DNA from: Hongsoonwoonella zoysiae
GTDB taxonomy: Bacteria; Pseudomonadota; Alphaproteobacteria; Rhizobiales; Stappiaceae
Assembly: GCF_013266695.1 (NCBI RefSeq)
Contig: NZ_JABRXF010000003.1
Span: 372,001 to 436,000, forward strand
Direction of reading: 5' to 3'
DNA: 64,000 nt
Each line of letters begins with the position of its first letter. Within the stretch, counting starts at the first letter, position 1. A program made the position numbers and the translations under genes. The notes beneath the pieces are model-generated. The model was not told the DNA's origin, did no database searches, and worked only from the letters and a program-made list of their open reading frames with translations. Shown here one piece after another: positions 1 to 8,514 of this stretch.

Positions 1-3000
1 TTGGCGGGCCGCTGCTCGATCCTGCCGGGCGGGATCGCCGGAACCGACGAGCCGAAGGCATTGGCAAGCCCGCTCGGCGGGGCGAAGGCGAGGCTGTCGG
101 TGCTGTTATTCACTGCTGCCGGCGGTGCGGCCTGCGCTCCTGCTTCCGGTGTCCTCTGCGCGGTCTTCGGCGCGGCGGAAACCGTCGGCCCTTCGCCCTC
201 CGGAACCTTCGCCTCGGCTTGCGATGTGTTCGCCGGCACATCCCGTTTCGCGGGCGGGTTTTGTGCCGGCGGTGTGGCGGCCGTGCTCGTTACCGGCGGC
301 TCGCCGGCCCCTTGCGGAAGGGTGACGGAAGCGGTCTCGACCGGGGCATCTCCGGCTTCGGTCGTTGCCGCAACCGGTGAAGGTGTTTCGTTGACGGCGA
401 TCTCACCGCCGGACGGACCAACAAGACGGAAGACCTGCAGTGTGCCGAGCGCGATCACCACCGCGGCGGCTGCAAGCAGGATCGCACGCCGGCGTGAAGA
501 GCTCGGCGCGGCCCCCGCCCTTGCGGGTTTGTCTCCGGCGGTCGGAGCCTCGGGGGCTGCCGCCGTTTCCTTCGCAGGCTCCGCATCGGCGCGCAGCGCT
601 GCCATGGATGCGGCGATTTCCGCACGGATCTTCTTGCGGTTTTCCGTGTTGCGCGCATCCTTTTGATCGGCCGTTTCGTCAGCGGGGTCCGCCTTCTTGC
701 GCCCGATGCCCGAAAGACGGCCTTTCAGCCAGCTTTTCTTGGCAGCGCCTTCCTCCCCGCCCTCTTCTGCGGGTTCGCTGCGTTGCGGTTCATAGGCTGC
801 TTCGGCTGCCGCGGCCTGGGCCGCACGCCGTGCTGCGGCAATGAAATCGGCCTTGCGGTTGCGTGCTTCCTCCTGAGGAGAAGCCGCTGCCTTGCGCACG
901 CGCGGGTCTTCCAGAGTCGGGGGCGGGTTGCGTAAGGTCGGAAGGCCTGAACCCGGCTCCAGCGGACGGTCGTCCTCCGGATCGACCGATTTCACGTCCG
1001 CTGAGCGGCGGCCGAAGGTTTCCGCCGGTTCGAGCGCCGCCAGCCGGTCGTTGATGGATGAAAGCAGCCGCTGGATATCGCCTGTTTCCTGGCGGTAGCG
1101 CTGGTCGGTCTGGTCAGCCGCCGAAAGCAGGCGCCGCAGGTCGCCGCGAAGTCCTTCGACAAGGGCATCGCCAGCCTGCCCTCCACCCGCCAGACCTGCG
1201 CCCGCATTGCCCATGCCGGAGACGCGCCGCTCCGCCTCGTCGATTACCGAAGATAGCCTTGCGACCTTTTCCTCGATGTTCCTCAACGCCTCATCGTCGG
1301 CGTTCGCGCCGCCACGTCCGACCGCTTCGGCCAGCTCGCGGATACGCGCTTCCAGATCCGCACCCGGACGGTCCTCGATAACAGCACGGCGGAGGTCGGC
1401 GATCTCCTCGTGAATCCGGCCGAGCGCCGAAGGATCGGCGGAAATGTCACCGTCGAGCTTTTCGTTGAGCCGCTGAATACCCTCCTCGAGCCGCGACAGC
1501 ACATCGGCATCGAAGGTGGGCGCAACCGCGTCCCGGCCGGCCTTGAGGTCCGGCATTTCCAGCGCGTCGATCTTGCCGTCGATCGCCGCAAGCCGCTTTT
1601 CCAGGAGGGTGAAAGCCGCGTCATAGCTCTTGGCCGCGCGCGCGTGCTCGATCCGCTCCAGCCTGTCGACGATATCGTCGAACCTGGCATCGACCTCGTC
1701 GAATTTCGACGGCTCTTCGCGGCTGCGATCCTCCGCCAGCATCGCGGTGATCTCTTCAAGCCGCTCCTGCAACCTGTCGACCGCGACCGCATCCGGCATG
1801 CGGTTTTCCATCGAGGTCAGCCGTTCGGAGAAGCGGCGCTGCTCGGCGAGATACCCGTCCACGTCGTCGAGCCTGCGCGTCACTTCGCCGAGCCGGTCTC
1901 CAATCCCCGTAACGAGATCGCCCACATCCATGCTCTCGACGATCCCTCGAAGCGAGCGGACCTCCTGCCCGAGCATTTCAATGTCCCGTCCGCCGCTGCG
2001 CTCGGCAAGGACTTCCAGGCGCTTGCCGATATCGTGAACATGCCGGTCGAGCGTTTCCACCTGCTCGGCACGCGGCATCATCCGGAAGGCGTTCTCGACT
2101 TCGGCAAGCCTCTCGCCGATCCCGTCGAGAAGCGACGGGTCGACGGAGTTGCGTGAAAGGTCGTCCAGCCGCTCCACAAGGTGCGCATAGCCGCTTTCGA
2201 GCGATTTCAGCAGCCCTTCGACATTGGAACGGTTGAGGCTCGCACGCAGATCGGCGATCTCGTTTCGTAGCGCATAGACGAGGCGGTTGTCCCCGCGCTC
2301 GGACTTGAGGCCCTCAACCGCACTCGCAAGCCGGCGAAAATCCTGTCCCCCCGACGTATCGGTTTGCGAATCGCGCGTTTTCAGCGCCTCGCGCAGGCTT
2401 TCGATTTCCCGGCGCATGCAGGAAAGATGTTCTTCCTGCGGGCCGCCCAGCCGGTCCATCTTGTCGGAAATCTCGCGCAGGAGCGGCTTAACGTCGTCAT
2501 CGCCGTATTTCTCGCCGCTCATGCGGGCAGGCCCGCGCACGGCCATGGGTTCGCGCGTATCAAACGCGGGGACGTCGGCGGGGCGCGGCACCCCTGCGCC
2601 TTCATGCGGGCGGGGTTCGCGGGGAAGCGGCTTTTGCCTTGCAGCCGGGGGGATGTCTTCTTCCTCGCCGCGGCCGGAAAGGTCCTCTACCCTCCGGTCC
2701 AGCCTGTCGAGCGCGCGCAAAACGGATTCGATGCGCCCTGCCCGCGCATCCGTGTCGCGGGCTCCGCCCGCCCGCCGGCCGCCGTCTCGGTCGTTTCGTT
2801 TTTCGTCTGAAAGGCCGGGCACGAGCCGCTCCAGCGCGGCCGCCACGTCCTCCAGTTCCTCACGGGCGCTGCGCGCCACACCGCCTGCCTGCCCGCCGAC
2901 GCTCGCCGTTGCCGATCCGGTCAGCCTTTCGGCTCTTCGCTCGGCATCGGCGATGTCGCGCCGCCGGTCGCCGACATACCAGTCGTCGGTGAATGAGCCG

Positions 3001-3071
3001 TCATATCCCGCCGCGGGTTCCGGCGTATTGAAGCCTTTCCCATGATCGCGATATCGAACAGTCCGGGACAT
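1..3071 (-). CDS. PodJ-like polar localisation protein, N-terminal 1023 residues (runs off left edge)
   Basis: One uninterrupted minus-strand frame opens with ATG at 3069-3071 and stays open to the window edge, so the C-terminus is missing. The first ~620 residues are charged, rich in Glu, Arg and Leu heptads, and look like long coiled coil. An Ala/Arg motif (FIAAARRAAQAAAAEA, residues 743-758) is one I recall from rhizobial PodJ-like proteins. A basic stretch then leads into one membrane segment at about 863-880, followed by a Pro/Ala/Glu/Thr-rich periplasmic linker. In the family this precedes Sel1-like repeats and a peptidoglycan-binding domain, which would lie left of position 1. The family organises the cell pole and recruits polarity and division factors. 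A GANTC site (3170-3174) lies ~100 bp upstream. Longer plus-strand open frames over this gene are antisense shadows. The symbol is left blank because the diagnostic C-terminus is not visible. Confidence 0.85.
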   Translation of the reverse strand, partial: MSRTVRYRDHGKGFNTPEPAAGYDGSFTDDWYVGDRRRDIADAERRAERLTGSATASVGGQAGGVARSAREELEDVAAALERLVPGLSDEKRNDRDGGRRAGGARDTDARAGRIESVLRALDRLDRRVEDLSGRGEEEDIPPAARQKPLPREPRPHEGAGVPRPADVPAFDTREPMAVRGPARMSGEKYGDDDVKPLLREISDKMDRLGGPQEEHLSCMRREIESLREALKTRDSQTDTSGGQDFRRLASAVEGLKSERGDNRLVYALRNEIADLRASLNRSNVEGLLKSLESGYAHLVERLDDLSRNSVDPSLLDGIGERLAEVENAFRMMPRAEQVETLDRHVHDIGKRLEVLAERSGGRDIEMLGQEVRSLRGIVESMDVGDLVTGIGDRLGEVTRRLDDVDGYLAEQRRFSERLTSMENRMPDAVAVDRLQERLEEITAMLAEDRSREEPSKFDEVDARFDDIVDRLERIEHARAAKSYDAAFTLLEKRLAAIDGKIDALEMPDLKAGRDAVAPTFDADVLSRLEEGIQRLNEKLDGDISADPSALGRIHEEIADLRRAVIEDRPGADLEARIRELAEAVGRGGANADDEALRNIEEKVARLSSVIDEAERRVSGMGNAGAGLAGGGQAGDALVEGLRGDLRRLLSAADQTDQRYRQETGDIQRLLSSINDRLAALEPAETFGRRSADVKSVDPEDDRPLEPGSGLPTLRNPPPTLEDPRVRKAAASPQEEARNRKADFIAAARRAAQAAAAEAAYEPQRSEPAEEGGEEGAAKKSWLKGRLSGIGRKKADPADETADQKDARNTENRKKIRAEIAASMAALRADAEPAKETAAAPEAPTAGDKPARAGAAPSSSRRRAILLAAAAVVIALGTLQVFRLVGPSGGEIAVNETPSPVAATTEAGDAPVETASVTLPQGAGEPPVTSTAATPPAQNPPAKRDVPANTSQAEAKVPEGEGPTVSAAPKTAQRTPEAGAQAAPPAAVNNSTDSLAFAPPSGLANAFGSSVPAIPPGRIEQRPA

Positions 3072-3458
3072 ATGGCTGGCCTCGTGGTCCTGTCGTCCTG
3101 TGCCTTGGCAGGCGGGCACGAAAAATGAAGGTGCTTCCTCCTGGCCCGGTACGGAGGAACGGGAGCCTGGATTCACCGCGTTAAGAATTTGCTACTTAGG
3201 GTAAACAGGCAGTTAATTTCCCGGAAATTTGCTTCATTCTGCGAGTTTTTCCGGTCGGATTGGTTAAACCGGAGACGCAACGTTAACCATAATTGACCCT
3301 GCCCGACGCAGGGAAACATTGACGCTTACGTACGCGTCAAGTAAATCTTTCCTCAATCCAACCACAAGGCATAGACCGAGTCGCGCTTGCGGCGGGTCTG
3401 GTGCGCATGGCCATCGGTGCAAACCGCCCGGGTGCCGGAATATGAAAAGAGACAGGAA
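3072..3458. other. Divergent intergenic region between the podJ-like gene and merR
   Basis: 387 bp without a gene, AT-richer than its surroundings between 3180 and 3300. It must hold the promoters of both divergent genes. Visible elements are a GANTC site at 3170-3174 (possible CcrM methylation site), the inverted pair GGTTAA (3262-3267) / TTAACC (3283-3288), and the strong palindrome at 3319-3340 listed separately. No CtrA box with the exact TTAA-N7-TTAA spacing was found. Confidence 0.6.
3319..3340. promoter_or_regulatory. 22-bp near-perfect palindrome in the merR promoter, probable MerR operator
   Basis: The sequence is TTGACGC, eight bases (TTACGTAC), then GCGTCAA. The whole 22 bp is symmetric apart from one mismatched pair. 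The left arm doubles as a TTGACG -35 hexamer and a TAAATC -10-like element begins at 3342, so the dyad fills the spacer. That is where MerR-family proteins bind their own promoters. The assignment to the adjacent regulator is inference from position and symmetry. Confidence 0.6.
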
Positions 3459-3914
3459 ATGAGCGAAGCGCTCTCCGTGAACAACGACATCGTCGAAGCC
3501 GTGGCGGCCAAGGACCAGTCCACCAGGAAGACGCATTTCACCATCGGCGATCTGGCCAAGGAATTCGGCGTGACCCTTCGCACGCTCCGCTTTTACGAGG
3601 ACAAGGGCCTGATCAACCCGAAGCGCGAGGGTCTGAACCGCATCTACACCCGTCGCGACCGGGCGCGCCTCAAGCTCGTCTTGATGGGCAAGTCCGTCGG
3701 CTTCTCGCTAGCCGAGATCCGCGACATGCTGGACCTTTACGACCTTCGCGACGGTCAGGTGACACAGTTGAAGGTCGCCCTGTCGAAATTCAACGAGCAG
3801 ATCGACGTGCTGAAGAAGCAGCGCTCGGACATCGACCGCGCGATAGAAGAGCTTGGCCGCACGGTCGAGATCGTCGGCGGCATGCTCAAGGCCAAGGAAG
3901 GCGAAGAGGCGTAA
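3459..3914 (+). CDS. MerR-family transcriptional regulator
   Basis: A 151-residue protein. After a ~25-residue N-terminal tail comes a classic MerR winged helix: FTIGDLAKEFGVTLRTLRFY (residues 27-46), then the wing with the arginine-rich IYTRRDRARL. A long dimerisation helix occupies about 105-148. The C-terminus has no cysteines or effector domain typical of metal-sensing members, so the signal is unknown. The general build resembles the LiuR-like MerR proteins of proteobacteria that control acyl-CoA catabolism, but no such genes are adjacent. ATG at 3459 was chosen over an in-frame upstream start at 3387 because it follows a purine-rich AGACAGGA and the extra residues look non-coding. It is divergent from the podJ-like gene and probably autoregulated through the palindrome at 3319-3340. 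Confidence 0.85.
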   Translation: MSEALSVNNDIVEAVAAKDQSTRKTHFTIGDLAKEFGVTLRTLRFYEDKGLINPKREGLNRIYTRRDRARLKLVLMGKSVGFSLAEIRDMLDLYDLRDGQVTQLKVALSKFNEQIDVLKKQRSDIDRAIEELGRTVEIVGGMLKAKEGEEA

Positions 3915-3926
3915 ACTCAGCCTGTC

Positions 3927-3999
3927 GTGCCCGCGAAGGCGGGCACCTTCCTCCGCACGCCGTGCCCTCTCTACCTGTCATGCCCGCGCAGGCGGGCAT
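3927..3999. repeat. Two copies of a REP-like palindrome (GCCCGC..GCGGGC)
   Basis: Two copies of the consensus TGTCRTGCCCGC-N3-GGCGGGCA sit head-to-tail. The first palindrome is 3927-3946 (GTGCCCGCGAAGGCGGGCAC) and the second 3980-3999 (ATGCCCGCGCAGGCGGGCAT). Each folds into a stem of eight or more pairs with a tiny loop. They lie just after the merR stop and could also stop or stabilise its transcript. The family resembles the dispersed short palindromes common between genes in Hyphomicrobiales. Confidence 0.7.
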
Positions 4000-4130
4000 C
4001 TCCATCCAAGGCCGTATCAAGGCAACGATTAACCCAGCCTTTCCTGCCCTTGGTGACATGTAAACTTTTCAGACCATATACTGCAGGCTGTAGCATCAAC
4101 AATTTACGCCTGTAGGATTTTCACCTCGCC

Positions 4131-4960
4131 ATGCATGTTCTCGCGCTGCTTTCCAGCCTCCTGATTTTCTCGACGTCCTTCGCGCTTGCCGAAGAATGCA
4201 AACAGCCGAAGGTAAACCAGGCGCTTCAGGACAAGATTCAGGCATATGTGGATGAGAATGTTGAGCCGCTCCTGTTCGCAGATGAAGCGGCCCTCGAAAA
4301 GCTCCGCAGCATGGGCAGCGAAGCGGCAGCCGTCGCCGATCAATTGAAATGGGTGACCGGACCCGGCACGATCCAGCAGCCCGACGTTGATGCATATTTT
4401 GAGAATACGCAGTCCCTTACCGACGTTACCTGAGCCATTATCTCCTTATGCTCGCCCAAATACGTATCGGCAACACTGCGTCAAAGAATAAATACCGGGA
4501 TGCATACGAAAAGCTCGCTGGTTTCAACGAGAAGACCTGCCTCCTGAAAGAAGACGATTTTCTCTATGCTCTTGCGAGTTTCAGATATCACTCGACCTTC
4601 GAAAGCACCATTTACTCAAACATTGATCAGATAAGAAATCTACGCTGGATGACGATGAACTCCAACGATGCAATTTATGAGGACGTATATCGAAAATTTC
4701 TGAACGACGTTCCAGAATTCATGGTCAATATGGAAATTGAATACTGGAGAGAGCGTGACAGTTCCTCACTATGCACTAGTGCAAAAATGCGCAGTCAGTG
4801 CACCGAAGAAATTATTGATGCGGTTGGCCGATACAGACATAGACTGCCCGCAAAATACGACCTTCCGGAAAACCTTCTGGAGTTCGATTCAGCATGCGAT
4901 GCCGTGGTTTATTCGGGAGACAGCTACATGAAGATAGACATTTGCGGCAGAGGTGATTGA
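4131..4960 (+). pseudogene. Secreted protein of unknown function, interrupted by a frameshift near 4403
   Basis: Two abutting frames appear to be halves of one gene. The first (4131-4433) encodes a signal peptide (MHVLALLSSLLIFSTSFALA) and ~80 mature residues. The second frame is open from 4403 to 4960, and a shift at GAG/AAT near 4401-4406 joins them smoothly into a protein of ~276 residues. The only ATG in the second half (4448) has no ribosome binding site, which argues against a separate gene. No slippery heptamer supports programmed frameshifting, because slipping at the TTTT run would meet TGA at once. The mature part has several cysteines and many aromatic residues, consistent with a periplasmic protein. 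I do not recognise the family. Base composition is visibly more AT-rich than the neighbours, suggesting transfer or decay. A sequencing error is the other explanation. Confidence 0.6.
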
Positions 4961-5018
4961 TCTGCGGTCCTGTCCTCGGCCGGGTCGGGGTCTCCTCCAC
5001 ATGCCGTGACATCTCTAT

Positions 5019-5108
5019 CGTCTTTGCCGGGCTTGACCCGGCAACCCATGGAGCATCCGTAAAACGCATCAAGGCCGATGGATACGCGGGTCAAGCCCGC
5101 GCATGACG
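5019..5108. repeat. ~90-bp imperfect inverted repeat, MITE- or RIME-like intergenic element
   Basis: The left arm reads CGTCTTTGCCGGGCTTGACC..GGCAACCCAT and the right arm is nearly its reverse complement (ATGGATACGCGGGTCAAGCCCGCG..GACG), with ~25 bp between. Each arm also holds its own small palindrome around GGGCTTGACCC or GGGTCAAGCCC. This is the usual build of dispersed rhizobial intergenic palindromic elements. It lies between the broken secreted-protein gene and the 3' end of pdeM, where it may act as a two-way terminator. Confidence 0.7.
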
Positions 5109-5152
5109 ACCTCAGAGGCTTTCGTAATGTTGCTCTATTCTAGAAGCCCCCC

Positions 5153-5881
5153 TCAATCCGCCAGAAGCTTTGACGCGGTGAAGGGGTAAAGCCGCCCCTC
5201 GCCCAGCAGGAAGGCGGAAAACCGTTTTTCGGCGAAAATGCCCGCCCAGGCTTCATCGAGCACGTTGAGCCCGCCGGTCAGCACGCCGAAGGCCGGCAGC
5301 ACCAGCCGTTCGCCGTCGGTGGCGAAGCACGGGCGGCGGATGGAGCGGCCGTAGCGGCGCACGCGCCCGGCCGGGTGCAGATGGCCGGCGACTTCCGCGA
5401 AACCTTCCGGTCCCGGCTTCGGCTCGTGCCGGAAAGTGAGGCCGGAAAGCCGCACTTCATCGGCGGTTTCCCCGCACAGTTTCAGCGGCGCAATCGGATC
5501 GTGATTGCCGGTCACCCAGATCCATTCGCGCCCGAGCTGCAGCGTTGTCAGCATGGCGCGATAGGCGGCGGGCAGCCGGTCTGATCCGTGCCTGTCGTGG
5601 AAGCTGTCGCCAAGCGCGATCACCCGGTGCGGGTCGAAGGCGTCGATGGCAAGCTTGAGCTTTTCCAGCGTCGCCGCCGTGTCATAGGGCGGCAGCATCA
5701 GGCCGCGCTGGGCGAAGCTCGACGATTTTTCGAGGTGAAGGTCGGCAACCACGAGCGTGTGTTCATCCGGCAGCCACAGCGCGCCACTGTCGTGCAGGCC
5801 GACAAGCGCGCCGGCAATCGACATGTCATGGCAAACCGGCACGAATGGCCGCGCTTTCTTTGCGGCTGCGAAGCCCCTCAC
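5153..5881 (-). CDS. pdeM: Ligase-associated DNA damage response endonuclease PdeM
   Basis: A 242-residue calcineurin-like metallophosphoesterase. The metal-binding signature is complete: D-L-H in VVADLHLEK (47-49), GD in ALGDSFHDRH (91-92), GNHD (125-128) and a C-terminal GHLH. Family knowledge places PdeM with an Lhr-type helicase, an ATP-dependent ligase and an exonuclease-like protein in a predicted DNA repair system. Here it directly follows the helicase gene with an ATGA overlap, so translation is probably coupled. The start at 5881 is taken from that overlap. An internal ATG (5824) would remove 19 residues that look poorly conserved. The ligase and exonuclease partners are not in the window. 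Confidence 0.9.
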   Translation of the reverse strand: MRGFAAAKKARPFVPVCHDMSIAGALVGLHDSGALWLPDEHTLVVADLHLEKSSSFAQRGLMLPPYDTAATLEKLKLAIDAFDPHRVIALGDSFHDRHGSDRLPAAYRAMLTTLQLGREWIWVTGNHDPIAPLKLCGETADEVRLSGLTFRHEPKPGPEGFAEVAGHLHPAGRVRRYGRSIRRPCFATDGERLVLPAFGVLTGGLNVLDEAWAGIFAEKRFSAFLLGEGRLYPFTASKLLAD

Positions 5882-8394
5882 CCCATCGCCTCCTTGATCA
5901 GGTCGTCCGCCGCTTCGGCGAGCAAAACTTCCTGCGCCTCGCCGTAGACGGGCTCCCTGCCGATTTCCAGCATCACGGGAACAGCAAGCGGCGAGACTTT
6001 CTCGAGGGCAGTATGCGTGATTCGACCCTGAATACGTGTAAGAAGTTTGCTCAATCTGGAGATATCCAAAAGTCCTGTCGCCGCATCATGCCATGTCGCC
6101 CGTAAAAGTATGTGGTCGGGCTCGTGGGAACGCAGAACATCGTAAATAAGGTCGGACGAAACGGTAATCTGCCTGCCGGACTTTTCCTGCCCGGGATGGC
6201 GGCGCTCTATCAGCCCGGCGATCACGGCGCAAGCGCGGAAGGTGCGTTTCATCAGGCTCGACTCGGCAAGCCAGGCGTCCAGATCGTCGCCCAGCATGTC
6301 TTCATCGAAGAGTTCGCCCAAGGAAAGCTGCCCGCCCGCGATCCGCTGCGACATATCGCTCAAGGTCCAGACAGCCAGGGCATAATCATTGGCGACGAAG
6401 CCCATGGGCCTTGCGCCCGTTCTCTCAAGCCGCCGCGTCAGCAGCATGCCAAGGGTCTGGTGCGCAAGCCGCCCGTCGAACGGGTAGCAGACGAGATAAT
6501 GCTTGCCAGCGTGCGGGAAGGTCTCAATCAAAAGCCCGTCGCGGCTTGGCAGCAGCGAGCGGGCTTTCTGGATTTCCAGCCACTCGCGCACCTGCCCCGG
6601 CAGCACGTTCCACGAAGAAGGGTCGGACAGCGTCCGGCGCACCCGTTCCGCCAGATAGGTGGAAAGCGGAAATTTGCCGCCCTGGTAGGAGGGTATTTGC
6701 GGGTTTTCGGCACGCGAGCGCGAGACATAGACCTCGTTTTCGCGAATGCCCTCGAAGCGCAATATCTCCCCGCCGAAGATGAAGGTATCGCCCGCCGTAA
6801 GTTGCTCGACGAACCATTCCTCGATCTGGCCCAGCATCCGCCCGCCGCGCCCGACAGGCGTGCGCCGCCCGTCCGCCCTGGAGCGTATCAGCCGCACTTT
6901 CAGCATCGGCGCTTCGACGATGGTGCCAACGTTCAGGCGATATTGCTGGGCGACCTTGGGGTGTGCGATGCGCCATGTCCCATCGCCGGTCTTCTTCAGC
7001 CGCGCGTATCGGTCGTAGGTCTTGAGCGCATATCCGCCGGTCGCCACGAAATCGACCACACGCTCGAAAGTCTCCCAATCGAGGTTGCGGTAGGGTTCGG
7101 CGGAGGTGATCTCGTCGTAGAGGCCGTCCGGCCTGAAGGGTGCTGCACACGCCATGCCGAGCACGTGCTGGGCCAGCACGTCGAGCGCGCCTTCGCGAAG
7201 CGGCGGCGTGTCCTGCGCGCCTTCTTTTGATGCTTCGAGCGCCGCCTCGCATTCGATCACCTCGAAGCGGTTCGCCGGCACGAGGATCGCCTTCGAAGGC
7301 TCGTCCATGCGGTGGTTGGCGCGGCCGATCCGCTGGGCCAGCCGGCTTGCCCCCTTCGGCGCGCCGACATTGACGACAAGGTCGATATCGCCCCAGTCGA
7401 TGCCAAGGTCGAGCGATGAGGTCGACACGATCGCCCGCAGGCTTCCCGCCACCATCGCCGCTTCCACCTTGCGCCGCTGGCCGACGTCGAGCGAGCCGTG
7501 ATGCAGTGCGATCGGCAAATTGTCGTCGTTGATGCGCCAAAGCTCCTGGAACAGCATCTCCGCCTGGCTGCGCGTGTTGACGAAGACTAGCGTCATGCGG
7601 TGCTCTTTAAGCACCTCGTAGAGATCGCCAAGCGCGTATCTTGCCGAATGGCCGGACCACGGCAGGCGCTCGCCGGTTTCTAGGATCGTGATGTCGGGCT
7701 CCGCCCCGCCCGTCACCGTTACGAGTTCAGAAAGTCGCCGCTCGTTCCCCTTCGGCTGGGCGACCAGATAGGCGCGCAGGTCGTCGGGTTCGGCAACTGT
7801 GGCCGAAAGGCCGATGGTCTTGAGGTTGGGCGCAAGCGTCCTCAGCCTCGCAAGGCCGAGCGACAGCAGGTCGCCGCGCTTGGAGGTTACCAGCGCATGC
7901 AGCTCGTCCAGGATCACCGTATCGAGGTCGGCGAAAAGCCTTTCGCTCGTCGGATCGGACAGGAGCAGCGCGATCTGTTCCGGCGTCGTCAGCAAGATGT
8001 CGGGCGGCACCTGCTTCTGCCGCTGGCGCTTGTGGGAGGGCGTGTCGCCCGTGCGCGTTTCGATGCGGATCGGCAGTCCCATCTCGCTGACGGGCGCCTC
8101 AAGATTTCTGGCGATGTCGACGGCAAGCGCCTTCAGCGGCGAGATATAAAGCGTGTGCACGCCCCGCCTGCCCGCTTCGCCCGGCCTTCGTTTCCCGCGT
8201 TTCGTCAGGTCCACAAGGCTTGGCAGAAACCCGGCCAGCGTCTTGCCCGCCCCCGTCGGCGCGATCAGCAGCGTCGAGCGGCCAGCGCCCGCCCGCTCCA
8301 AAAGGTCGAGCTGATGCGCCCTGGGGCTCCAGCCCCGGGCCTGAAACCATTCCTGAAACACCTTCGGCAAGGGCTCGTCGGCAGGCGCGTGCAT
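5878..8394 (-). CDS. Ligase-associated DNA damage response DEXH-box helicase (Lhr family)
   Basis: An 838-residue superfamily 2 helicase of the Lhr type. Motif I is APTGAGKT (45-52), motif II is DELH (163-166), motif III is SAT (197-199), and the second RecA domain carries the VSTSSLDLGID and QRIGRANHR motifs. The long C-terminal part (winged helix plus Lhr-specific domain) is present, so the protein is full length. It is predicted to translocate along single-stranded DNA and unwind structures during repair, working with PdeM, with which it shares four bases at 5878-5881. It diverges from the small membrane protein gene starting at 8515. Confidence 0.92.
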   Translation of the reverse strand: MHAPADEPLPKVFQEWFQARGWSPRAHQLDLLERAGAGRSTLLIAPTGAGKTLAGFLPSLVDLTKRGKRRPGEAGRRGVHTLYISPLKALAVDIARNLEAPVSEMGLPIRIETRTGDTPSHKRQRQKQVPPDILLTTPEQIALLLSDPTSERLFADLDTVILDELHALVTSKRGDLLSLGLARLRTLAPNLKTIGLSATVAEPDDLRAYLVAQPKGNERRLSELVTVTGGAEPDITILETGERLPWSGHSARYALGDLYEVLKEHRMTLVFVNTRSQAEMLFQELWRINDDNLPIALHHGSLDVGQRRKVEAAMVAGSLRAIVSTSSLDLGIDWGDIDLVVNVGAPKGASRLAQRIGRANHRMDEPSKAILVPANRFEVIECEAALEASKEGAQDTPPLREGALDVLAQHVLGMACAAPFRPDGLYDEITSAEPYRNLDWETFERVVDFVATGGYALKTYDRYARLKKTGDGTWRIAHPKVAQQYRLNVGTIVEAPMLKVRLIRSRADGRRTPVGRGGRMLGQIEEWFVEQLTAGDTFIFGGEILRFEGIRENEVYVSRSRAENPQIPSYQGGKFPLSTYLAERVRRTLSDPSSWNVLPGQVREWLEIQKARSLLPSRDGLLIETFPHAGKHYLVCYPFDGRLAHQTLGMLLTRRLERTGARPMGFVANDYALAVWTLSDMSQRIAGGQLSLGELFDEDMLGDDLDAWLAESSLMKRTFRACAVIAGLIERRHPGQEKSGRQITVSSDLIYDVLRSHEPDHILLRATWHDAATGLLDISRLSKLLTRIQGRITHTALEKVSPLAVPVMLEIGREPVYGEAQEVLLAEAADDLIKEAMG

Positions 8395-8514
8395 GGCTCA
8401 AGGAATAGTCGCGAATTGCAGCCCGGTCGAGGCTCCGCTCTGCCCCGCATTGCAATTGCTGAATTTACCATCCATTTAGAAAGGGATGCATCAAACGGCA
8501 GGACACTTCAGGGT

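Noticed and set aside
1-3045. Long plus-strand open frames opposite the podJ-like gene
   Set aside because: They are antisense shadows of GC-rich codons. The minus-strand frame is longer, has a good start, coiled-coil composition and a membrane segment.
3262-3288. CtrA-type site in the podJ/merR gap
   Set aside because: GGTTAA and TTAACC are 15 bp apart and inverted, unlike the direct TTAA-N7-TTAA consensus.
4390-4410. Programmed -1 frameshift in the secreted-protein gene
   Set aside because: The only T-run would place TGA in the shifted frame at once, and no slippery heptamer or downstream structure is seen.
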